A stretch of 64,000 nucleotides of DNA from Gadus chalcogrammus. Lineage: Eukaryota > Chordata > Actinopteri > Gadiformes > Gadidae. Below the pieces are notes generated by a model. That model searched no databases and had not been told where the DNA came from. It saw only the letters and a program-made list of their open reading frames with translations. Made by a program: the position numbers and the translations under genes. The stretch is from positions 27,742,924-27,806,923 of the forward strand of contig NC_079425.1 of the NCBI RefSeq assembly GCF_026213295.1, read 5' to 3'. Shown here in pieces: positions 1 through 10,944 of this stretch; the first letter of the stretch is position 1; every line of letters starts with the position of its first letter.

Positions 1-227
1 GCAGATTTCCAATACTGCAATCAATCAACGATTTAGACCATAAATGTTCAAATTAGATATCAAGAAAAGATAAACATACTCGGAACTTGTGATCTATATA
101 CAGAACCTGCTGATGAAATACAACTGCTTAGGATCGTTTTAGTGACACCTCCGCCAGTGTTGCCAGATTAGGGCAGATTACCCGCCCATTCTGGCAACAT
201 AGGCTTTCCCGGCAGAGAACAAACAAC
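1..227. other. Unassigned sequence, possible MITE end
   Basis: No reading frame is supported. At about 155-204 a short imperfect inverted repeat (ttgccagatt ... tctggcaac) resembles the end of a small DNA transposon, but the family cannot be fixed from this fragment. Confidence 0.3.
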
Positions 228-1243
228 ATATGTGTAATCCGGGGCATATAAAGACTGGGACCAGAAAGTAATTACTTTCTCTCCATTGAAACCCATTCAC
301 ATTTTTCGATCTCATAGGTCCCGTGGGGACCACCGGAAGGGGCGTGACTTCGCCACTCTAGTATTGGTGCCTTCAAACAGTCGGAGTTCCTGGGAATTTC
401 GGAGGTTGGGACCTTCAGATCGGAGGAAATCGCCTTGAACACTCTGTGGATTTCCCTCGGAACTTCCTCTACGGAAGTAGAGGAACCCGAGCCTCCGAGT
501 TGACGTCAAAACAATAGCTGCCCATAGAGTGGCGAAGTCACGCCTCTTCCGGTAGAGCTCATGGGACCTATGAGATCGAAAAATATGAATGGGTGTCAAT
601 GGAGAGAAAATAATTATTTTCTGGTCCCAGTCTTTATATGACCTGGATTACACACATGTTGTTTGTGGATTTGAATGATAATTTTTCATGCAAAGAAAAG
701 TAAAAATTTTCGTGAAGAAGATTGATAATTTTAAGTTTTATGTGAGGCCGCTTTGTGAACTACAGCTCTTCGCTGCTCTCGACGCATATGATATACGTCA
801 CAACACCCGCACTTGGAACTCGGCACAGAGATGGCGATCTCTCTGCCCCACTTCACCGCTGTTTCCAAGGGGAGGATAAAAGCATCGAAAGAGTTGAAAA
901 CCATCATAAATCGGGGCACGTGCAGAGTTTCAGTTATGCCGATGGGAAGATTGTCGGTCTTCTCCACGCCAGTCGCAGGGAGCGTGACGTCACATACGAG
1001 CCGTGTAGTCTTTCTCGTTGTGTTTTCTCTACAGCCTTTATCTGAACAGTTGCACAATAAACGGTTGAACTCTTTGCATGAAAAATTATCATTTAAATCC
1101 ATAAACAACATATGTGTAATCCAGGGCATATAAAGACCGGGACCAGAAAATAATTATTTTCTCTCCATTGACACCCATTCATATTTTTCGATCTCATAGG
1201 TGCCATGAGCTCTACCGGAAGGGGCGTGACTTCGCCACTATTT
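228..1243. repeat. Fold-back repeat cluster, three arms of one module
   Basis: A module of about 135-145 bp occurs three times: plus orientation at about 228-360, minus at about 522-665 and plus again at about 1100-1243. It carries accagaaa-taatta-ttttctctccattg, a cgatctcatagg segment and a ggaaggggcgtgacttcgccac segment. The middle and right copies are arms of one long inverted repeat (about 522-697 against 1071-1243), because the homology continues into the atgataatttttcatgc region. The first and middle copies also face each other. This is the layout of fold-back MITEs or a nested pair. The short frames in the loops (about 700-1070) match nothing I know. Confidence 0.75.
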
Positions 1244-2012
1244 CATTGACAGACTAAAGTGAACGTGCAGCAAGCACTAAGAGGTGAATTTAACACCCGT
1301 TCCAACATTTGAATTACAGCTTAAAATTATAAACATTAACTGATTAATTCTCCCTCATGTTCAACCATCGCAAGCAGTTCTAGTAACTGATTATTCTGAT
1401 TCAGTTAAAAAGCGCAAAGAGGTCCCTGCGGGCATCCATACTTGTTGTTATGAAGTCTAGTCTCACGAACGACCTGTTTTTCCGGTTTTATGTTATAACC
1501 TACGAACGTTTCCTGAAACGTAAGAGCTTCCGAACCTCCGAGCTGCTTTGAGGGCGGCTGCGCAGTGCACACCCAAGCATCACGTTAACGCGCATGCAGA
1601 AAGAGGATGTCACGGAAATCATGTCCGTTAGCTTTTCAATATAAATCTGTCAAAATAAAAGTCACGCAAAACAATCGTTATTTTGGGGATTCGTTTATCC
1701 GCGTGGGAAATTTGAATTGTGGCGTGTGATAGTGTGTGAACTGGTTGATATGAGTGTGTCTCAGGGCCAAATGGTGAGACTTGGCAGCTCTGTCAGTTGT
1801 GAAACAAAGCGGACGGACGTGGTCTCTATAGCAACGACCTCAGCTACCCAACACTGATCAAAAAAACGATTGTTTCTCTCAATCAAAGCACCAAACAGGA
1901 CAACTGATGCCCAGAGCCTTAACCCATACATGTTGTGTAATTAACAAGGACACGTTGGTGTAGTTGTGTTGAGGAATGTCACAGATGTCACTGTAAAATC
2001 GCTGTTATTGTG
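1244..2012. other. No gene seen
   Basis: AT-rich to mixed sequence with no supported frame, no clear repeat ends and no RNA gene. It probably consists of old repeat remnants. Confidence 0.4.
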
Positions 2013-2417
2013 CAGCCATCGGCTCTTCCGTTAGCCAATGGGATGAATGCTTATAGCTTCATATATTGCCGTGGAGGGATTACATTGTAATGAGTGGAAA
2101 AACCCCTGCGTCGAAAAAAGAAGCACAAGGTCCTCCGTTAGCCAATGGGATGAATGCTCATAGCGTCTCTATGTGCAGCCATCGGCTCTTCCGTTAGCCA
2201 ATGGAATGAATGCTCATAGCTTCATATATTGCCGTGGAGGGATTACATTGCAATGAGTGGCAAACCCCCTGCGTCGAAAAAAGAAGCGCAAGGTCCTCCG
2301 TTAGCCAATGGGATATGAATGCTCATAGCGTCTCTATGTGCAGCCATCGGGTCCCCCGTCAAAGGGTTACATTGTAACTAGTTGAAAACCCCATGCGTCT
2401 AAAAAAGCAGCGCAAGG
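2013..2417 (+). repeat. Tandem repeat, about 163-165 bp unit, 2.5 copies
   Basis: Units start with cagccatcgg at 2013, 2176 and 2341. Each carries two ccgttagccaatgg boxes, a gtggagggattacattg segment and a cctgcgtcgaaaaaag segment. The third unit is shortened and more diverged. Within one unit the ttagccaatgggatgaatgct block occurs twice, so the unit itself arose by an older duplication. Confidence 0.85.
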
Positions 2418-2622
2418 GTACCCTTTTGCGTCAGAAACTGAAGCAAAAGTCACTGACCGTTCGTCAGAAATCGACGCGCTCGGAGTGAGAATGTGTTGGT
2501 GTACTTTGTGTCTGGCCAATGGGGGACCAGAACCTGAGGAACGCTCTCCTAATGATGGCCTGTCAACGCTGCAGCTGTCTGCGATGAATCGTCAACATCC
2601 CGCCGCATAAAAAGATATTCCC
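2418..2622. other. No gene seen
   Basis: Short unique spacer between the tandem repeat and the next transposon; nothing recognised. Confidence 0.4.
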
Positions 2623-2626
2623 TTAA

Positions 2627-3719
2627 AGGGGTAGTTCGGAATTTTGGACATAGGGCCTGATTCCGAAGTGAGCATTGGTATTCTATATCACTGGAGACAG
2701 TTTCAACACATTTCATTCAGTCCTTCTAGTTGCAGAGTTCGCTCGTGCTAGGCTAGCGCAAGTCAACGGGCAATGCTAGCCTGCTATTAAAAACAGTCTT
2801 ACCCACTCCACAGTACACCCGAGGTAAATCAATTATAACGCCAGAGTATAGATTTAATTGTCTGTGTTGATAGAATAATGTTAGAAATAAAACTAACCAT
2901 GCATCGCATGAATCATCGAGGGACTATTTTCTCAGCAGAAGCGGAATTCTACTATGCGCTGGTTAGGTTTGTAACCGAATCACGACAGAAGAACGTAAAC
3001 AGAGAAGCGTGGGACAGAAGCGCAATTGAACGACTAGGCAACATGATGGTTCCATATGCTTTTAGAAATTGTAGAAATAAACGGTACAGATGGGCACCAC
3101 AAAGTTTCCACCAATTTCCAGTGCGAGATCCAGAAAGGACTCATCTGTGGCTTGTTGCTGCTGGCTTTGACATCAAAACACCGGCTCGTACATGTACGGT
3201 TCGTTGGATACAACAAATTCATCATAATCGTCTTCAAAAGCAGATGCATCGCTAACTCCTCCAAACGTGGCCATATCTTGTTAATTTAATACGCTTGTAG
3301 AATTCCTTCGTTCACTGTACTCTGCGTTTGTATCAATGACAGCGGCAGGTAACCTAGGTATCAGTCCGCCGCTGCCGTAGCCTACGTACAGGAATATAAA
3401 CACTGCTGCTGAGACCCCGCAATTCCCTCAAAATACAATGCAATGCAAGGTTGGTTTTATTTCTAACATTATTCTATAAACAGACATTTAGATGTATAGT
3501 CTGTCGTTATAATTTATTTACCTCGGGTGTACTGTGGAGTGGGTACGACTGTTTTTAATAGCAGGCTAGCATTGCCCGTTGACTTGCGCTAGCCTAGCAC
3601 GAGCGAACTCTGCAACTAGAAGGACTGAATGAAATGTGTTGAAAACTGTCTCCAGTGATATAGAATACCAATGCTCACTTCGGAATCAGGCCCTATGTCC
3701 AAAATTCCGAACTACCCCT
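2627..3719. mobile_element. Kolobok-like DNA transposon with long TIRs and TTAA duplication
   Basis: The termini AGGGGTAGTTCGGA and their reverse complement bound a 1,093-bp element. Inverted arms of about 270 bp (about 2627-2895 and 3445-3719) pair with only scattered differences. TTAA flanks both ends (2623-2626 and 3720-3723). TTAA targets are used by piggyBac and Kolobok elements; a THAP-like frame inside favours Kolobok, whose proteins are known to carry THAP zinc fingers. The element is too short for a full transposase, so it is a deletion derivative. Confidence 0.7.
2878..3255 (+). pseudogene. THAP-like zinc-finger remnant in Kolobok-like element
   Basis: A 125-codon open frame begins inside the left terminal repeat and runs to a stop before the right one. 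Residues about 60-105 resemble the core of a THAP DNA-binding domain: an N-C-R-N-K-R segment, then SFHQFPVRDPER, W-L-V-A and a DIKTP segment. THAP domains bind DNA through a C2CH zinc site. Here the first cysteine position appears to be Tyr and the C-terminal C..H pair is not visible, so zinc binding is probably lost. The opposite strand also has a short frame with a YMYEP motif seen in some fish transposon proteins, so strand choice is not certain. The start codon is arbitrary. Confidence 0.4.
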
Positions 3720-3750
3720 TTAACATCAAACAAACCCAAGCCCATGTGCA

Positions 3751-3751
<1 letters not shown>

Positions 3752-3848
<97 letters not shown>

Positions 3849-3916
3849 CAAACACATGTGCAGACACGCACGCACACACACACACACACAAATACATGTG
3901 CAAATACACACACACA

Positions 3917-3995
<79 letters not shown>

Positions 3996-4048
3996 ACACA
4001 CACACACACACACGTGCATGCACACAAGCACCTGAATAGACACAAACA
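3752..4048. repeat. (CA)n microsatellite
   Basis: Long CA runs at about 3752-3846 and 3903-4012 are separated by imperfect units. The HTHTHT and CVCVCV translations seen here are products of the repeat, not genes. Confidence 0.98.
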
Positions 4049-5224
4049 CACACATACACACAAAAGCACAGGTAAAAAAAATATCTCTGCATTGTCAGGT
4101 GATTTCTTTTACTTTTTGACAGTAAAGTACAGTTTCTGTCCTGCCCAGAGAGATACAGACACACATTGTTTACTGTTAATAATTTAGTTTTGGCAATCAA
4201 CAGTGTCCATGTGGTGTGTGGGAAACATTCTCTTACATGTTTGTTTTTCTCCTAATTGATTTGGTATTATAAAACATAGAATTGCCGAAACGGCGAACAG
4301 AGAAACGGGCAGTAGCCCAGCCGGCCCCAGCCAGGTAATTAATATTGTTTACATGATTCACAGCGTCCAGGCGGGGGCCCACTTCAGGACGCTGTCCAAC
4401 GGTGATGGGTGTTGGGGGGCCAGCAGGGCAGTCTGCAAGCCCCCCGGGCACAAGAGACCCTCCGGCCAATCACAACTCTGCTCAACACAGGGGAAGGACC
4501 AAATAGAAGCTGAATCTTATTCTTAATTCATTAAGTCCTACGTCCTTTTTTAAATTATAGAGAAATAAAAATACAATGAATATGTTATGACTATACATAT
4601 ATACCGATATATTTATAGATATATAGATACATATATAGAGTTTACCTGATAGAATCATTATTGTAAAAAAGAATTAGCATGTGATCTGATGAATGGAGTG
4701 TCCCCTTCTACTTTAGTAGAAAAAACATCAGTGCCCCCCCCACAATAACACATGCCAGCCGCGATGTCGTTTAGTCCCATCACATCCATTTGGAGAACGT
4801 TAACCAGGATCATCCATCTTCCAGCCTTATTAGTCCTTAATTTGGAAAATTTGAAATGTTTAATATCCCAAGATGGATTATAATGCAGCTTTGTCAGATC
4901 CAATTTTGCTGATCATATTTAACCTTCAGCCTGCAACTCACTCACAAGTTTCAAGACTGTATTACTATTATCAATTGTTTGATCTATTTTTTCCAGGCTT
5001 TCTTTCATTGATTCAATGGTTGGTAGATGAGGTGGATGTGTAGCCGTATGGATTCAGTCCAGCATTCAGAAGCTGCTATTAGCAGGTAGTGCAATCTATA
5101 AAATATCTTTCAGACGATCATTCTAAAATATGTTATGCTATTTTGATACAGGGAATGCAATACTGTATAATATCAGATACATGTATTATCATTAATAGTA
5201 ATATCAGTTATTCATATTTATAAT
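4049..5224. other. No gene seen
   Basis: Mixed unique sequence. A GC-richer island at about 4300-4490 contains ggtaattaatattg and may be functional non-coding DNA; 4560-4640 is TATA-rich. No coding frame or RNA gene is supported. Confidence 0.35.
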
Positions 5225-5510
5225 ATTCGGTAACGCTTTATATTAAGGTCCTTGTAATAAGCCTTAGTTAATATGTAATAAGACCTTATTATATGTTTAT
5301 TAACATTAATTTGTGTTAATACGACTATCAATAAGTGTTAATAATAACATCATAAACATGTTTATTGTGATATTATAAGACCTTTATAAGCACTTATAAG
5401 AAACTTGTTAACTATTTATTGATTGCTTAATAACATCAATAATGGTCTCATATATAATACTGAGATTCTTATTGTGGTTAATAAACGCATTACATAATAC
5501 ATATACCGTA
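5225..5510 (+). mobile_element. AT-rich non-autonomous element, one end visible
   Basis: It begins ggtaacgctttatattaagg, a terminus of a type widespread in fish genomes, and continues as AT-rich sequence with repeated taataag, cttataag and ttaataa motifs. No matching inverted end is found to the right, so the copy is truncated or has decayed. Confidence 0.45.
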
Positions 5511-5752
5511 AATAGGAAGCACATCTTTTGATAAATATATTTTTTTTATTCTTCAACATCAACATTTAAAAAAACTGACAAGACGAATCCGAGGCCTCAG
5601 GGGATGGTAGGAAATTCTTCTGGCGGGTCTTACTTGTCACTATATAAAGAAACACAAAGAACATTGACCACAATAGACAGTTAGCAGACAGGTTACAATA
5701 AGCATTAAGCCGTTTAGAAATGGATTCATCACACACACTTCGATAGGTTTGG
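5511..5752. other. No gene seen
   Basis: Unique AT-rich spacer. Confidence 0.4.
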
Positions 5753-6631
5753 CTAGGGCGTATTCACACGTGCCTTGTTTGGTTCAAACCAAACCAAAAA
5801 ATCACTGGTGTGGACCTTTTGGGCTGGTGTGAATACGAACCATCGAACTCTGGTACGGACCAAACAGCCGGTCCGAGACCCAGCCGGAGAGGTGGTCTCG
5901 GTTCGCTTCCAAACGAACCCTGGTGCGGTTCACTTGAATTGTGAAAGCGACCGCGCTCAGTCCGACCCAGTTCAAAAATATTATGCGTTTTTGGACGCAA
6001 CAGGCTACGATTTCTGCTTGTTTATTTATATTCTTTGATTAGCGCGGTAAATTCAAAGATCAACGTCACGTTATCAGACCGGCATCACGTTATCAGACCC
6101 GTTAAAAATGAGCCGTGGCTCAACATGTAGCGAAGAGGAGACGAAATGTCTTTAGGATATCTAGGCAGACGCCACCTATAAAGTATGTTGGAGAACATAC
6201 CGATGCATTTAATGCATTCAGTACAAGGATGGGGGAGAAGGCATTCGAGCGGTCCGCGGATAGCATAACATCATAAAATCTACGTTGTGCTAAACGCCCT
6301 TCGTGCTCCAAAGTACTTCAATTTTTTGTAACTGTATGAAACCAATCACTATAAGCACAACGAGGGCAGCACGCTGTATCTCCATAATCTCCATAGTTTG
6401 TTTTCTTTGTTTACTTTTTTTATGCGTTATCCAGCGTTACCCTGCCCCCGACCGTCAGGTCCAATGATTGAAGGATCTATGAACACACGTGCGTTGTTGA
6501 CAAATTCTCGGACTGTTGTGAAAAATTGCAATGTGAAAAGGAACCACACCAAACCAAAAAATAAAGATTGCGTTTTGGTCCGGACCATAGAGATCGAACT
6601 AAGGACTTTCCTGGTGTAAATACTCCCCTAG
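5753..6631. mobile_element. Non-autonomous TIR element, about 880 bp
   Basis: The left end CTAGGGCGTATTCACAC and the reverse complement of the right end, CTAGGGGAGTATTTACAC, match at most positions. Just inside both ends lie matching ccaaaccaaaaaat boxes and ggtccggacc/ggtacggaccaa boxes. The interior (about 6010-6480) has no transposase frame. Class II MITE; family undetermined. Confidence 0.7.
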
Positions 6632-6901
6632 TTTCATATGATAGCATAAGCTAAACGTTAGTTCAAATGCAGCAAGCCAAAGCCTCTGAAAGAAAGAACA
6701 AACAGCTAGCTAGCTAGAATCAGCTACCGTTTTACTATAGCATCACATTTTTAAACTTACCAGAGAATCATCCTCCAGTTTGGACCTCTTCCTCTTACCA
6801 ATGTTTTCTGTGCTTGTTCCTGTCTTTTGTCTGTAAGTCGTTGGTCTGGGGTGCTTGTGCCTACGATTCCGACACGTTCTCCAAACGTTCTTCAAACACA
6901 T
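6632..6901. other. No gene seen
   Basis: Spacer with a short ctagctagctag run near 6705; nothing else recognised. Confidence 0.4.
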
Positions 6902-7579
6902 AGGCTGTGTCTCAATTCAGGGGATGCATCCTTTGCAGGACGCGTCTTTAAGGTGTGGCCTTCGTAGACCGTGAAGGCCGGACTGAAGGCGGAACGAACG
7001 TTTTTAAATGAGTCGTCTGGTCTAGAGAGCTGTCGAGCTCAAGTATTTGAACTTGACAGCTCAAATACAAGTTTGCGTAACAAGCCGCTAACACCCTTTA
7101 CCTACCGTGACGACGCGCCGCTCCTGTCTCCTAGCAACCCTGACGGCTGCGGTTCAAACCAGACGGTGGAGGGGAAATATTGAGCCGTTATATTATAATT
7201 ATTTAAAATATAACGTTAATTGGTTTAACGTTATATGGCTCATGTTAATGTCATTGAACTCTGACAATAAAGTTGCACATTTAAAATAGTCCCAACTTTA
7301 TTTGAATATAAAAAAAAAAATATTGCATAGTAATGTCATTAAATATGTACTTTGCTGCAACTGCCGCTTACGCTCTCTCCAACGCGATTTCTGAAAAAAA
7401 TCCAACGCGCAATGAATTTTGGGATACGTTGGGCCGTGAAGGATCCAGCCGGTGGATCCTTCAAATCCGGGAAAAGAAGGCTGCATTTGTCGGCCGCATG
7501 TGAAGGAGCCTTCTAAATGGAACAGCCTAGATGCGTTGCAGTCTTCGAAGGATGCGTCCCCTGAATTGAGACACAGCCT
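6902..7579. mobile_element. Non-autonomous TIR element, about 680 bp
   Basis: The termini AGGCTGTGTCTCAATTCAGG and its inverse GAATTGAGACACAGCCT bound the element. The inverted homology extends inward (ggatgcatcctttgc against gaaggatgcgtcccc). A second ggatcc-rich palindrome lies at about 7440-7470. No target duplication longer than 2 bp is visible. A hAT- or Tc1-like MITE is possible; no transposase frame. Confidence 0.75.
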
Positions 7580-7731
7580 TAATCAAGCATATGCGTCAAG
7601 CCGTCAACCACTTGCATAAACATAACTTCCGGTTTAAAATGACCTTCAAAATAAAAGCCTTTAAAGGATATATTATATGAGGCACAAAACAGATCACACT
7701 CGCTCAACATGCGGTTCTATTAACCTTAAAG
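7580..7731. other. No gene seen
   Basis: Short unique spacer. Confidence 0.4.
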
Positions 7732-8144
7732 GGCACCTATTATGCTTTTTTGACTTTTATGACCCATAAATGTTGTCATGTTTAACCATACTAAAGGGTC
7801 AAATAATGATGTACATCCCTTTAAACGTATTCCCTGCTGACCATCTGGGGTGGCTGTGCAGAGCGCTAAACACTAGGGACGTCGGTCGCGATTCACTTGT
7901 TAAAATTTCCGGGATTTATCTATCCGGATTTTCCATGTATGGTAATGCTGCAACATGCTCTTCCGGAAGGTAACCAATCACAACGGAGTGGGGTTGGCAG
8001 GAGGGGGGCGAGGGGGCGGAGAAGGACGAAGCCGAGTGTTGACAGAGAATGCTGAAAGCGCCCAGATGAGAGGAAGAGTTTCCCGAAAATCTAAATAATT
8101 TGTTGTGCTGTGATTCGTGTCAGGGTGTTCTATAGGGGTCATTA
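7732..8144 (+). mobile_element. Old interspersed repeat into which the Gypsy element inserted
   Basis: It begins with an aaagggcacctattatgctt terminus, typical of a common fish non-autonomous repeat, and runs up to the 5-prime LTR at 8145. The opposite terminus is not seen, so the right part was lost or replaced when the retrotransposon inserted and later lost its own 3-prime end. Confidence 0.5.
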
Positions 8145-8609
8145 TGTCACGGTTGTTTATAATTTGCTCCACAGACATTGGGTCTTAGACAGGTGCGGGC
8201 CATGGTGAGCGGAGCTGTGCACCGCAACGGGGCACACCTGGACCTCATCAACTCATCACACACTCTTTCTTAAGCCTGGCGGGGACTGTTCGTCGGCGCC
8301 AGATTATTCCGTCTCATTCGGCACTTTGGCTGACGAGTGTAATGTAAATCAACCTCCGACACTCTGACCTGATCTTTGTTATTCCTAACGTCGTGCGATC
8401 TTTTTGCCGGTAGCCAATTCCTCGCCAGCGGATAACCACCGGACCAAAGCATTCTCCGGTGCCTCCGCCAGCTATGCCTACCCGCTCCTGTCTTCGGCTT
8501 GCCCGCTGGATATCTTTTGAGTTTTCTTTTGACAATAAACTTTGGATTGTCCGAACTGCCTCTGTCTCTGCATCCGGGGTCCAAACTAACATTTCCGCTA
8601 ACCATAACA
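8145..8609 (+). repeat. 5-prime LTR of chromovirus Gypsy element
   Basis: It starts TGTCACGGTTGTTTATA and shares about 240 bp with the LTR at 11669 (clear match from the TG start through ctgacctgatct, with scattered substitutions). A polyadenylation-like caataaa lies at about 8532. It ends near taaca at about 8609, just before the leader and the gag ATG at 8626. The right boundary is inferred, because the 3-prime LTR is truncated. Confidence 0.8.
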
Positions 8610-8625
8610 GAATAATCTGGCCAAC

Positions 8626-9240
8626 ATGGACCCCGTGGAGTCAGAGAAGGTTCGGCAGGGCCTCACCTCGCAGGGCACCAGGATCGGTAACCACGACGCT
8701 GCGTTACAGGAGTTTTCCGATGTTCTACGTGGACTCTCCGCCGGCATGTCAGAGCTGGGAGCCCGTATGGAGCAGATTGGTTCCCAGGTCTCCCGCTCCC
8801 GTCTCGCTCCAGGGACCGGCAGTCTCCTCCGCGTCAGACTTCCCTGCTGTGGTGCCCGTCTCCTCGCCCAGCCAGCCCCGCAAACCGTTTATTCCTACTC
8901 TGGTCAGGTATGCGGGGAAGTTAGGCCGTTGTAGGCAATTTTTACACCAGTGCACCCTAGTTTTCAAACAGCAGCCATTGTCTTACGCCAGCGACAGGAC
9001 TAAGACTGCTTTTATTGTGAGTCTGTTGTCAGACCAGGCCTCCGACTGGGCTGTAGCAAACTCTATTAATAGGCCCTCTCTCACGCTTTCCTATACCGAT
9101 TTTGTTTATGAAATGCGGAGGGTAAATCACCACCCGGTTCGGGAAAAGGAAGCCAGCAGCCGACTCCTCTCCCTTGCGTCAGGCCTCAGACTCTGTCGCT
9201 CAGTTCGCATTAAACTTCCGCATTCTCTCCTCCGACAGCG
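8626..9240 (+). pseudogene. Gag fragment of chromovirus Gypsy element
   Basis: Translation starts at the ATG just after the 5-prime LTR ([13 protein letters not shown]). Gag forms the particle that packages element RNA. After about 60 codons a frameshift moves the reading to another frame, which carries the proline-rich linker and the segment typical of fish Gypsy gag ([15 protein letters not shown], then [10 protein letters not shown]). A further shift leads to the [10 protein letters not shown] segment. The C-terminal zinc knuckle is absent because the deletion joins gag to integrase at about 9236-9242. At least two frameshifts mean it is not expressed as one protein. Confidence 0.85.
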
Positions 9241-9702
9241 GTTTTGGTGGCCCTCCATGGCTGCCGACACCAAGGGTTTCGTGGCTGCCTGTTCCATCTG
9301 TGCCCGCGGCAAATCGTCACACCGTGCTCCGGCTGGTCTCCTGCGCCCTCTACCTGTTCCACATCGGCCGTGGTCGCACATAGCTGTGGACTTCGTGACT
9401 GGCCCTCTTACGGTAATACGGTCGTACTGACTATTGTCAATCGTTTTTCCAAGGCTGTGCATTTTGTTCCGCTTTCAAAACTCCCCTCAGCTCTGGAGAC
9501 GGCGAACCTGCTGGTCCTGCATGTGTTCCGGCTCCACGGTATCCCCCAGGACATTGTGTCGGACCGGGGACCGCAGTTCTCCTCACGAGTTTGGAAGGCG
9601 TTTTGTCAGGCTACCACCCACAGGCTAACGGCCAGACGGAGCGAGCTAACCAGGACCTCGGGTCGGTGTTACGTTGTGTCGCCGCCGAACACCCTGTCTC
9701 CT
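9241..9702 (+). pseudogene. Integrase N-terminal and catalytic fragment (Gypsy)
   Basis: The frame opens with RFWWPSM, followed by the C-x2-C pair of the integrase zinc finger (ACSICARGK); the upstream His pair was lost with the deletion. The catalytic core follows with the first Asp in [11 protein letters not shown], a frameshift at about 9410, then the second Asp in [11 protein letters not shown]. About ten codons are missing before the [15 protein letters not shown] block (about 9610-9660) with the catalytic Glu. Integrase inserts the element cDNA into the chromosome. Here it is interrupted at 9703 by a Harbinger element and cannot be functional. Confidence 0.9.
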
Positions 9703-10027
9703 GGGGCCTCATGTTCTAAGGTTGCGTACGCACAAAAACGTGGCGTACGTCCTTTTCCACGCTCACGTTCAAATGTACAAAACGTGAAATGACCGTAAAA
9801 ATGTGCGGTCCCCACGCCAGCTCCAGAGCTGTCGTACGCACGTTTCTACAGCTATTGTTCCTTTGGCGACACTTAGAGGTGACGCTGGGAAACTTGGAAA
9901 AAAGGTGAAAACAATGACTCAGAGTGATTTGCACATCAGAGACACACTAATGAACAATTAACACACCTTGCAATTATATGGGTGGCTATAAAAGCATGCG
10001 CAATGGATGAAGAAAATAGTTTTAAAA

Positions 10028-10090
10028 ATGGCTGCGTTAGCGTTGTTAGAGGACATCGCAAATGGTCAAATCCGAAGGGCGCTGGAGACG
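10028..10090 (+). pseudogene. Start of Harbinger DDE transposase (HARBI1-like), truncated
   Basis: Starting at an ATG the frame reads MAALALLEDIANGQIRR, which matches the conserved start of fish HARBI1-like Harbinger transposases. The similarity ends after about 20 codons. The rest of the DDE nuclease, which would cut and paste the element, has been deleted: the next bases lead to caataaaa-like sequence and then the tail of the divergent gene. Confidence 0.6.
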
Positions 10091-10177
10091 CCGGGGCCGA
10101 CGGAGCAATCCGTGCCCTCTCCTTGCTTGTCTATTCAAAAATAAAAAAATTAAGTTAATAAACACGAGTCAAAGTCT

Positions 10178-10665
10178 TTAATATCCTGGCATCTTTACGC
10201 ACGACTTATGTGTATTGCAAGCAGCCAATTGTATGACCAGTATAATTACAGCATTTATGACTTCAGCATATTTACCTTGGGGATGATCGGCGTCCCCTTC
10301 ATGGGCTCCCACCACTCCGGTGAGAGCTGTGTCACCGATCAAAGCGGCCACTCTCAAATCGAAGGGGGAGAGTTCCCCCACTCCCGTCCCCCCACCTGTT
10401 GCGGTCACGCTTCGGCGGTGGGCAGAAACCCTCCGCTTCACTTCCACCTTGAGGTCTGACCACTTTTTTTTAATTTCAGAGTGTGTGCGCTGCTGAGACC
10501 CCACTGCATTGACGGCCTCGCAAACACACTCCCACTCACTTCTCTTTTGTTTTGCATTTATCCCTGTTGACAGGGTTCCAATAGCATATGCTTGCGCATT
10601 TCTACCTCGTGGAGCAAAATCTCGAGCTCAGACTCCGTGAAGTTTCGTTTTTTGCCTCTGTTCAT
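10178..10665 (-). pseudogene. Harbinger Myb/SANT-like DNA-binding protein, one frameshift
   Basis: PIF/Harbinger elements encode a second protein with a Myb/SANT-like domain that binds the element and recruits the nuclease. On the minus strand an ATG at 10665 opens MNRGKKRNFTESELEILLHE. A frameshift near 10585 moves the reading to a frame continuing GINAKQKRSEWECVCEAVN and then RTHSEIKKKWSDLKVEVKRR, with a G-rich linker and a C-terminal tail. The domain fold (three helices with Trp at SEWE and KKWSDL) is visible. It resembles fish proteins annotated as nuclear apoptosis-inducing factor 1-like or Myb/SANT-like domain proteins. The 108-codon open part runs from 10504 to 10178. Confidence 0.8.
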
Positions 10666-10944
10666 GGTGCCAGGTGATCGGATTAAGAGGTGAATCTCAG
10701 GTCCAGAGGCCTATTTAAATGAAATTGCATATTTAAATGAGGGCGTGGACAGGGAGGAGTTTGGCACCTCGGCATGTGCGCTCAATTCCACGTTGATCGA
10801 GATGTACAAAAGAAACGTGCTTGGATCCATGCGTTCGCACACTTTGATACATCTGAATTTATTTGTGCGTAAGACAGTTTCTGGGTTTTGGCGTACGCCA
10901 AGTTTCAGTATGAAATCCACGCAAGTCTTAGTACATGAGGCCCC

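Larger units (their letters stand above)
9703..10944. mobile_element. PIF/Harbinger element nested in Gypsy integrase
   Basis: The termini GGGGCCTCATGTTCTAAG (left) and, inverted, GGGGCCTCATGTACTAAG (right) bound 1,242 bp. Internal gcgtacgc boxes lie near both ends. Gypsy integrase reading stops on the left at the serine-tryptophan of its core and resumes on the right with [10 protein letters not shown], which proves the insertion. A clean 3-bp duplication cannot be read because the ends run into flanking palindromic cctgg/ccagg. Remnants of both Harbinger genes are inside, in opposite orientations. Confidence 0.9.

Noticed and set aside
755..1133. Overlapping frames in the loop of the fold-back element
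   Set aside because: Three frames on two strands overlap, none with a known motif; probably chance in a GC-richer segment.
3636..4200. Long His-Thr or Cys-Val reading frames in CA/TG tracts (also at 21852-22361, 22896-24108, 25242-25574, 53246-53597, 56494-56945, 57532-57972, 58363-58909)
   Set aside because: They are translations of dinucleotide repeats in several frames on both strands, with no coding bias outside the repeat.
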